Below are positions 1 through 4,930 of a stretch of DNA of 8,749 nucleotides, piece after piece. The number at the start of each line of letters is the position of its first letter. The stretch's first letter is position 1. The DNA lies in NCBI GenBank assembly GCA_937873665.1, contig CALMYW010000295.1:1-8749 (forward strand). Direction: 5' to 3'. The notes below the pieces were generated by a model, which had not been told where the DNA came from, ran no database searches, and was given only the letters and a program-made list of their open reading frames with translations. Both the position numbers and the translations under genes were made by a program. This DNA is from an uncultured Sphingorhabdus sp. GTDB lineage: Bacteria; Pseudomonadota; Alphaproteobacteria; Sphingomonadales; Sphingomonadaceae.

Positions 1-923
1 TTCACTGGCTGGCCAAGGGATCGGAAATCCGGGCCCCGGCCAAACCCGCGACGCTGGCGCGGCGGATCGCCTCGCTCGCCCGGATCCACCGCATCCTCGG
101 GTTCGGCGAGAAGGAGCCGCTGCCAACGCAGGCGGGGATGGTTCGCGACACGCTGAAAGCGATCCGGCGTAAGAGGCGCGAACGGCAGCGTCAGGCCGCG
201 CCGCTGCGGTTTGGCGAGGCGATGGCGGAGGGGCAGGCGCCGCCCGAAGGGGTGACGATCAAGGGGCTGCTCGCCTCGTGCGGTACCGACATCACGGGCA
301 AGCGCGATGCGGCGCTCATCAGCCTTGCCTATGACGCAGGCCTGCGAGTTTCCGAGCTGGTCGGGGCAACGGTAGCCGATCTCAGTCAGGCTGTGGATGG
401 GAGCGGGCGGCTTGAGATCGCGCATTCGAAGACCGACCAGCTGGGGGAGGGGGCTCTGGCTTGGCTCTCGCCCGACACCATGGCGCGCCTCTCGGCCTGG
501 CTGCTGGCGAGCGGGATCACGCAAGGGGCGGTGTTCCGGCGGATCAACGTGCTGACCAGTCCGCCAGACGATGCGGGGGAGCAGACTCAGCGGCACTATA
601 TCGGCCAGAAGCCGCTCACCCGGCAAGGCGTGGTGGCGATCCTGCGCCGCCGGGTGTTCGAGGCTATCGACCTTGGCCATGTTGAGCTGGAAGCCGGGAT
701 GGAAGGAGACACGGTCCGCTCGCTTAGCGCCCATTCGTTCCGGGTGGGGCTGACCCAGGACTTGTTCGCGGCGGGCGAAGACGGCGCCGGGATCGCGCTG
801 GCCCTACGCTGGTCGTCGCCGACCACCGCGCTGCGCTATGCCCGCGAGCTGGCCGTAGGGAACAATGCCGCGGCGCGGGTGCTGGGACGCTTGCGCGATG
901 GTGGCGGGCAGCCGGGTTCCTAG
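1..923 (+). CDS. Tyrosine recombinase / site-specific integrase (5' end outside window)
   Basis: DNA strand-exchange enzyme of the phage-integrase family, cutting and rejoining DNA through a 3'-phosphotyrosine. The frame is open from base 3, so the ATG at 138 is an internal Met. Bases 3-137 encode a typical core-binding stretch (HWLAKG..., RPA-type segment, TLARRIASLARIHR) that continues into LKAIRRKRR. The catalytic residues are visible: Arg in AGLRVSEL (345-347), Lys in HSKTDQ (429-431), His and Arg of HSFR (732-743), Trp of LRWSS in the His/Trp position (810-812; Trp is also used by Cre) and the Tyr nucleophile in LRYARE (837-839). The TAG stop is at 921-923. The catalytic domain therefore looks functional, although the true start and total length cannot be seen. 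The gene is co-oriented with the second recombinase at 2311 and tail to tail with the amidoligase gene. Its target site is unknown. Confidence 0.92.
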   Translation, partial: HWLAKGSEIRAPAKPATLARRIASLARIHRILGFGEKEPLPTQAGMVRDTLKAIRRKRRERQRQAAPLRFGEAMAEGQAPPEGVTIKGLLASCGTDITGKRDAALISLAYDAGLRVSELVGATVADLSQAVDGSGRLEIAHSKTDQLGEGALAWLSPDTMARLSAWLLASGITQGAVFRRINVLTSPPDDAGEQTQRHYIGQKPLTRQGVVAILRRRVFEAIDLGHVELEAGMEGDTVRSLSAHSFRVGLTQDLFAAGEDGAGIALALRWSSPTTALRYARELAVGNNAAARVLGRLRDGGGQPGS

Positions 924-935
924 TCTGCCATGACG

Positions 936-2186
936 CTATGACGCGGCGATCCCATCAGAGTACGGGTGCATCTTTCGGCGCTGTGCCTCCGCATGGGCCA
1001 GCGCCTCAAGTTGGGCCGCGCTTGAAAGACTTGCATCCTTCCGCAACGAGGCCGCGAGCTGGAGCACGGCGCGCTGGAAGGCTTTGTTGCCGCTGACCCG
1101 TTGCCGGACGCCAAGGTTGTAAAGCTCGGCAAGATCCAGCGCGAGCAGGGCGACCGCTTCGGGGATATCCGAGAGGACAATGTCGCGGATGGTGGCGACA
1201 TACTCGTACGCGCCGCGCCCGAACAGATTGAGTTCGACCAGGCCGTCGGCCATCACGTGGCCGAGCGGTTCGTCGACGAAATGAACCTGGCCCGAGGCGG
1301 CGACCAGGCCGTGAGCCAGGTTCCACGCCAGTTTGTCGCGATTTCGGGCAAGCCAGCGCGAGAGCAGCAGAAACTTCTGGCGAAAGGCTTGCTCGAAGGG
1401 TTTGCTGTAGGTGGGCCAGACGTCGAAGGCGGCGGGAATGCGCTCGAGTTGTTCGGTGAGGCGAGGGCCGTTGAAGAACGCTTCCGCGCTGAAATGGCGC
1501 AACTCCAAGTAGCCCTTGTCCAGCTTGGCGAAATTGGCGGCATAGCCTTTGTCGCGCCCGGCGCGGGCCTCGAGCAAGTTACCAAGCGCCGAGCCAAGCA
1601 GGAATTTGCCGGTCGGATCATGCGCCAGATGCCGCAATAGCGGCACGCCGACGGCATGGCGCTGCAAGGCCGTGTAGCGGCTGAACAGCCGGTCGTTGTT
1701 CGCGAGCAGCAGCAATTCATCGACGCCGACGATGAACCGGTCGGGATCGAGCCGATGGCCATTCCCGGCATCGATGTTGATGTGCCAACCGCAGTTGGCG
1801 GTATGCTCACTTTCGAAGAAGTTGAAATCGCCGTCGATCTCGTAGATCGCGTCGCATAACTCAGATCTGACCATCTCGGCATCGTCCAGGGGCAGGGGAG
1901 GGGTCAGCAATTCTACGCCTGCCAGGCGATCTTCAGGCCAGTTCAGTGGATCGAGCCCATATTCAGGGACGACATAAAAGCCGGGCTGCTTCGGGGTTCC
2001 GGATGGGGCGGACCAGGCGCGGCCTGTCCGGTCCCGCAATTTGGCCGCGAATGCTCGGCAGAAGGCGGGCGAGGCCTCGTCCATGGCCTCTCCTTCGCGC
2101 AGCTCTCTCTCAAAACGAGGCTCGCCGAGGTCGCCAAGAATGACTTCCAGCTCGAAGCCGGCACGCCAGGAAGGGGTTTCGGACAT
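936..2186 (-). CDS. Amidoligase family protein (glutamine synthetase-like COOH-NH2 ligase fold)
   Basis: A 416-residue protein with the conserved elements of the Amidoligase_2-type family, which is predicted to form ATP-dependent amide bonds between a carboxylate and an amine. Near the start is GFELEV (residues 10-15) with the two acidic residues of the first strand. Then follow VELLTPPLPL (91-100), NCGWHIN with His135 in the family's H-x-H-like position, and YLELRHF (226-232) carrying the E-x-R pair. The rest is mostly helical, and no signal peptide or membrane segment is seen, so it is probably cytoplasmic. The ATG at 2184-2186 is chosen because the first motif begins nine residues later and downstream starts would lose it. 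No good Shine-Dalgarno sequence precedes it. It stands alone: there is no peptidase, cyclotransferase or second ligase beside it, which some family members have. The substrate is unknown. The family call is fairly firm, and the biological role is not inferred. Confidence 0.8.
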   Translation of the reverse strand: MSETPSWRAGFELEVILGDLGEPRFERELREGEAMDEASPAFCRAFAAKLRDRTGRAWSAPSGTPKQPGFYVVPEYGLDPLNWPEDRLAGVELLTPPLPLDDAEMVRSELCDAIYEIDGDFNFFESEHTANCGWHINIDAGNGHRLDPDRFIVGVDELLLLANNDRLFSRYTALQRHAVGVPLLRHLAHDPTGKFLLGSALGNLLEARAGRDKGYAANFAKLDKGYLELRHFSAEAFFNGPRLTEQLERIPAAFDVWPTYSKPFEQAFRQKFLLLSRWLARNRDKLAWNLAHGLVAASGQVHFVDEPLGHVMADGLVELNLFGRGAYEYVATIRDIVLSDIPEAVALLALDLAELYNLGVRQRVSGNKAFQRAVLQLAASLRKDASLSSAAQLEALAHAEAQRRKMHPYSDGIAAS

Positions 2187-2310
2187 GGTCGGGAAGGTAA
2201 ATCAATTGCCGGGCGTGTAAACGCACGAGCGGAGTTGCCATTAATTATGGCACAGAAGCCCTTCCACCGGACGCTGCGATGACATCAACTTTGGCAGCCG
2301 ACAAGAGGCG
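2187..2310. other. Non-coding gap between amidoligase and second recombinase
   Basis: This is the divergent spacer between the amidoligase start (- strand) and the first usable start of the second recombinase (+ strand). It contains a 17-bp palindrome at 2236-2252. From about 2279 onward it also carries the out-of-frame remains of the recombinase N-terminus (Met-Thr-Ser-Thr-Leu-Ala-Ala-Asp-Lys read from 2279). The in-frame TAA at 2242-2244 closes the recombinase frame upstream. I could not identify a convincing sigma-70 promoter for either gene. Confidence 0.6.
2236..2252. repeat. 17-bp near-perfect palindrome, operator-like
   Basis: The arms TGCCAT (2236-2241) and ATGGCA (2247-2252) are exact reverse complements around the AT-rich centre TAATT. 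It starts 50 bp upstream of the amidoligase start codon, in otherwise GC-rich sequence. The shape suits a dimeric repressor site or a recombinase core site. No protein is known from the sequence to bind it, so the function is open. Confidence 0.5.
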
Positions 2311-3093
2311 GTGGCAACGTATCTTGCCTCGCTGGCACTGGCGGGCAAGGCAGGCGGCACTATGGGCCGCCCCCTGGGGGCGATCGGGTGGAAGCATCGC
2401 CAAGCCGGGCTTGCCGGGCCGGTTCAGCGGGATGAACGCGTGGTCATCGCCGATACCCTTGCCGGTATACGCCGCGGAACCAGAGCGCGGCCCAGTGCCC
2501 GTAAAGCGGCAATCAATGCCCGCGAACTCGCGGCGATGATTGCTGCGGCGGAAGGGCAGGGCACGCGCGCGATCCGCGACCGGGCGATTCTCGCGCTGGG
2601 CATGGCTGCGGCATTGCGCCGGTCGGAACTCGTCGCGCTTGAACGGCGCGATGTCGAGCTGGTCGATAAGGGGCTGCTGCTGACGGTGCGTCATTCCAAG
2701 ACCGATCAGGATGGGGAAGGGCAGGTGATCGCGGTGCCCGCAGGCAAGACGCTGAGGCCCCTGGAGCGGCTTAAGGCGTGGCTCGCGGTGCGCGGTGGCA
2801 ATGCTGGTCCATTGTTTTATCAGATCGACCCCCAGGGGCAGCTGACCGACACGGCCATGTCGGACCGTTCAATCGCGCGGCTTGTCCAGAAATACGCAGG
2901 CCGCGCGGGGCTTGATCCCGGGACAGTGGGCGGCCATTCGCTGCGCGCGGGGTTTCTGACCGAGGCCTCACGCGCCGGGTCGACCATTGCCAAAATGCAG
3001 GAGGTGTCGCGGCACAAGAAGGTCGAGGTGCTGCTCGGCTATGTCCGTTCGGCGGAACTGTTTGATGACCATGCCGGGGCAGGGTTTCTATAG
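2311..3093 (+). CDS. Tyrosine recombinase / integrase, N-terminally damaged (possible pseudogene)
   Basis: Second phage-integrase family recombinase, 260 residues from a GTG start. It begins directly in the core-binding domain (VATYLASLALAG, then a TMGR...AI segment, KHRQAGL and LAGIRRG). The catalytic domain is complete: Arg in ALRRSEL (2617-2619), Lys in HSKTDQ (2698-2700), His and Arg of HSLR (2935-2946), second His in SRHKK (3013-3015) and the Tyr in GYVR (3040-3042). Family members normally carry roughly 50 further residues before this point. Those are missing here: the frame meets a TAA at 2242, while plausible N-terminal homology (LAADK) appears in the +2 frame from 2279, implying a lost base near 2303. 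The GTG at 2311 is therefore a default start with no properly spaced ribosome site. The next in-frame ATG is at 2362. A product may fold as a catalytic domain but would bind DNA poorly; this is inference. Pseudogene status is likely. Confidence 0.78.
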   Translation: MATYLASLALAGKAGGTMGRPLGAIGWKHRQAGLAGPVQRDERVVIADTLAGIRRGTRARPSARKAAINARELAAMIAAAEGQGTRAIRDRAILALGMAAALRRSELVALERRDVELVDKGLLLTVRHSKTDQDGEGQVIAVPAGKTLRPLERLKAWLAVRGGNAGPLFYQIDPQGQLTDTAMSDRSIARLVQKYAGRAGLDPGTVGGHSLRAGFLTEASRAGSTIAKMQEVSRHKKVEVLLGYVRSAELFDDHAGAGFL

Positions 3094-3216
3094 CCCGTCT
3101 TGTTCACCGGACCTGGTCCGAAGGGTCGGCGGGAGCGCCATAAGCCTCTAATATGGTTTACCGCACGCTGATCGTTTCGATCACCTTCAGGGGCGGCAGA
3201 CGGCTGAGTTGATCCG
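3094..3216. other. Convergent spacer with two short hairpins
   Basis: Spacer between the 3' ends of the recombinase (+) and hipA (-). It holds a palindrome CGGACC-T-GGTCCG at 3108-3120, 15 bp after the recombinase stop, and a hairpin TGATCG-TTT-CGATCA at 3169-3183. Neither is followed by a clear T-run on either strand. They could help end transcription in both directions, but they do not meet the usual form of an intrinsic terminator. No gene is seen here. Confidence 0.45.
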
Positions 3217-3717
3217 TCAGCGGGGCTCTGTGGCCCGGCGAAAGCACGTGGCAAAGTGTCCCCGGTCGGCCGTGCTGACCATGGCATCCTCGAACTGTCG
3301 CTCCCAGCCTGCAGCAACCCGAGCGCGCATGTCGTCGACAATCGCTAAGGATACCGCAGAGCTCAGCGCGAAAGCGGCAGCGCCTGCTAGCGCATTGGGA
3401 ATGGTGGCGTCCCTGCCTTGCGGCTCGACATCCAGAACCAGACGCCGATCAAGTCCCACCTGTGGTTTGGGTACAACATCATAGAGCGGCGAAAGCCGCC
3501 AGCCCGGACCGTCGAACAGAAAGCCGTGGTTGCGCAGATGATCGTCGTCATTCGTTACGAGGATATTGAACACCATGCGGCGGAACAGCTCATGGAGATC
3601 GCGGCGAACCTTCGTGCCATGCTGGCGCAGAACGGCGGCAAGATCGGCATAGCTGTATCGGCTGACTTCGCTTTCGTGATGGTCAAGCCTGATGCGAACG
3701 GCCGGCGCTCCAGCCAA
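3217..3717 (-). pseudogene. hipA C-terminal fragment (kinase catalytic core)
   Basis: The reading frame opens at a TTG (3715-3717), but recognisable HipA sequence begins only at HHESEVSRYSYADLA (from residue 13). It holds ELFRRMVFNILV (43-54), the catalytic TNDDDHLRNHG (55-65) and SPLYDVVP (76-83) with the metal-binding Asp. After that comes a C-terminal helical part that ends at the TGA at 3217-3219. All expected C-lobe motifs are intact, so only the frame break near 3682 separates it from the rest. It is most unlikely to be made as a separate protein. Confidence 0.7.
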
Positions 3718-4028
3718 TGGTCATGCGACACGCGATCGAACCGCTCGATCAGGTAGATGTCACGCTCAAGTACGCGCTGGAAATCGAGAGCAGGAACGTC
3801 GAGGCCGCACGTTGCGGCAAGACGCATGGTCGCAAGCTCAACCCGGCATTCCGGGAAGCTGTCGTTGCGTGCCTGGAATTTTGCGATCCACGGCTGCCCG
3901 CCGATATCGGTTGCCGCCTTGGCGCGCGCGCCGCCAAGCGCCGATCCGGCGGTCAACAGGCGGCGCAGGTTCTCGTTGAGCTCATTGACGTGCTGCGCGC
4001 GCTCAGCGGCTTCCGCCAGTTCCTCCAA
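3555..4028 (-). pseudogene. hipA middle fragment (Gly-rich loop and kinase N-lobe)
   Basis: This segment is in the same frame as the N-terminal piece and becomes readable from a TTG at 4026-4028 after the TAG. It carries FTLEELAEAAERAQ just upstream of the loop, GSALGGARAKA (residues 28-38), WIAKF (47-51) with the likely ATP-contacting Lys, and a YLIERFDRV strand. Family-like sequence stops at about residue 116. The remaining tail to the stop at 3555 is out-of-frame noise with Ser/Ala/Cys-rich content. There is no Shine-Dalgarno sequence, so this is not expected to be an independent gene. Confidence 0.7.
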
Positions 4029-4061
4029 GGTAAAGCGCTCGCCTGGCGCATCGCCTGTGCC

Positions 4062-4457
4062 CTAAGGCGTTATGCGCTCTGGTCGCTCAGGCGTCGGGCC
4101 GAATGCGAGTGCACCTACTCTGTAATCGCCTGAGGTAAGGATCAGATCAATCTCGCTCGGCAGGCGGTCGCCCATTGCCTTGTACATAAGGTACTGGCCC
4201 CAACCATCGGGAGCCGCGTTACGGATGCCGCCGAACACAGCAAAGCCCTCTTCGGTCCGGAACGTAACCTCTTTGTTGGGATCGTGCATCGGGAGCGCCA
4301 CCGGATCGACAGGGATGCGGTCAGGGCGCGCCAGGTATCGGCGACCATAGGCAAAGGGCGCGCACCTGTTACGCGGCTCGTCGGTCATGGTCAGCAGCCC
4401 TGCTGGAACGGGCTTGCCAGCGAGACATACGAAGACATAGGTGCGGACCGTTGCCAT
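4062..4457 (-). CDS. HipA N-terminal subdomain fragment (HipS-like reading frame)
   Basis: This 131-residue open frame is the first piece of the broken hipA gene and could still be translated, since it directly follows hipB. It shows the N-subdomain-1 pattern: a YVFVCLAG opening strand, AYGRRYLARPD (36-46), FGGIRNAAPDGWGQ (75-88, matching the usual R-D-x-x-P-D-x-W-G segment) and DYRVGALAFG (111-120), the strand that closes the subdomain in full-length HipA. It ends 11 residues later at TAG. The size and end point resemble HipS, the small separate subunit of HipBST systems. It carries no kinase residues. Confidence 0.6.
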   Translation of the reverse strand: MATVRTYVFVCLAGKPVPAGLLTMTDEPRNRCAPFAYGRRYLARPDRIPVDPVALPMHDPNKEVTFRTEEGFAVFGGIRNAAPDGWGQYLMYKAMGDRLPSEIDLILTSGDYRVGALAFGPTPERPERITP

Positions 4458-4462
4458 CGGCC

Positions 4463-4804
4463 TCAGACATCCAGATCGTCGCTGCTGACGGCGTGGGTCG
4501 TCTTGGGCAGCCGTGCGAGGTCTTCGCTGATACCCGCACGGTCCGTGTCAGGTGCGACCAGCTCAGCGAGGCGCTGGGTCATCGCGAGCACATGAAGGGC
4601 CCTGGCGAGCACGGCCAGGCCCACCGACGGATCGCCAGCTTCGAGACGCTGAAGTGTCTGCACTGATACCAGCATACGTTCGGCCATCAGTCGCTGCGGT
4701 AGCTTGCGCCGACGGCGAGCAATTGAAATGTCCTTGCCCAGCTGCACGATGGCGCGCTGGCTTTGGGGCGGGAGACCGCTGGCGGCTTTGGAAGCACGGG
4801 ACAT
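4463..4804 (-). CDS. hipB: HipB-like antitoxin / helix-turn-helix transcriptional repressor
   Basis: A 113-residue XRE/HipB-type DNA-binding protein. The helix-turn-helix domain spans about residues 20-76, with the likely recognition part in LMAERMLVSVQTLQRLEAG (39-57), followed by ARALHVL helices. A short charged tail (88-113) could contact the kinase partner. The ATG at 4802-4804 is the only sensible start because an in-frame TAG sits 12 bp upstream. No Shine-Dalgarno sequence is visible, so a very short or absent leader is possible. The stop lies 5 bp before hipA, giving the usual antitoxin-first order. In the family the antitoxin binds and neutralises HipA and represses its own operon. 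Here hipA is broken, so the protein may now be an orphan repressor. The operator-like repeats at 4819-4852 fit autoregulation. Confidence 0.83.
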   Translation of the reverse strand: MSRASKAASGLPPQSQRAIVQLGKDISIARRRRKLPQRLMAERMLVSVQTLQRLEAGDPSVGLAVLARALHVLAMTQRLAELVAPDTDRAGISEDLARLPKTTHAVSSDDLDV

Positions 4805-4930
4805 GGAGAATATGTGCTATATCATGTTAGAAATGGCAAATCCGCATGATATGTCATGTATAGGCGGCGACCACTCCTGACGGTCCAGTCAAGGCTTTGC
4901 GCCATGCTGCGGCCGGGCTAATGAGACTGT
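4805..4930. promoter_or_regulatory. Divergent control region between hipB and the SNF2 helicase gene
   Basis: This 126-bp region is AT-rich near hipB and GC-rich near the helicase. For hipB (- strand), a possible -35 TTGCCA (4834-4839) faces a poor -10 (ACATAT at 4810-4815, 18-bp spacing), which would put transcription close to the hipB ATG. For the helicase, TTGCGC (4897-4902) and TAATGA (4919-4924) are a weak pair with 16-bp spacing, too near the ATG to be trusted. The hipB operator candidate lies inside the region. Confidence 0.4.
4819..4852. promoter_or_regulatory. Candidate HipB operator (8-bp inverted repeat)
   Basis: ATATCATG (4819-4826) and CATGATAT (4845-4852) are perfect reverse complements 18 bp apart, just upstream of hipB. 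The right half overlaps a second short inverted repeat, CATGA-TATG-TCATG (4845-4858). Known HipB operators contain TATC...GATA-type half-sites, which both arms resemble. The position, overlapping the possible -35 to -10 interval, suits self-repression. Binding is inferred. Confidence 0.5.

Larger units (their letters stand above)
3217..4457 (-). pseudogene. hipA: hipA-like serine/threonine kinase toxin gene, broken by a nonsense codon and a frameshift
   Basis: HipA-family toxins are kinases with a PI3K-like fold; the best-studied one phosphorylates glutamyl-tRNA synthetase and stalls translation. The whole family architecture is present over about 413 codons, but not in one frame. Codons 1-131 give the N-terminal subdomain. 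An in-frame TAG at 4062-4064 interrupts it. The same frame then continues with the Gly-rich loop segment (GSALGGARAKA) and the Lys-bearing strand (WIAKF). Near 3682 the frame shifts, inside the RRPFASGLT stretch, and the remaining kinase domain follows in another frame with FNILVTNDDDHLRNHG and SPLYDVVP. The catalytic and metal-binding residues are therefore still encoded, which suggests recent loss. The ATG at 4455-4457 lies 5 bp after the hipB stop, as expected of a coupled hipBA operon. A HipS/HipT-like split is an alternative for the TAG, but not for the frameshift. Confidence 0.85.

Noticed and set aside
1101..1640. 179-codon open frame on the + strand under the amidoligase gene
   Set aside because: It is antisense to the amidoligase region holding the LELRHF motif. 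Its composition is that of a reverse-frame shadow, and no family is recognisable.
2279..2539. 86-codon open frame from the ATG at 2279 as a separate gene
   Set aside because: Only its first nine or so residues look like recombinase. The rest is out of frame with the conserved protein, so it is better read as the frameshifted 5' remnant.
2245..2694. 149-codon open frame on the - strand overlapping the second recombinase
   Set aside because: It overlaps the conserved core-binding and Arg-motif region of the recombinase on the other strand. No family is recognised.
4062..4064. TAG as a recoded amino acid or programmed readthrough in hipA
   Set aside because: No readthrough context is visible, and the second lesion 380 bp downstream makes plain gene decay the simpler reading.
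4897..4924. Promoter for the helicase gene (TTGCGC, 16 bp, TAATGA)
   Set aside because: Both boxes are poor, and the -10 would end 7 bp before the ATG, implying a leaderless message. This is too weak to call as a feature of its own.
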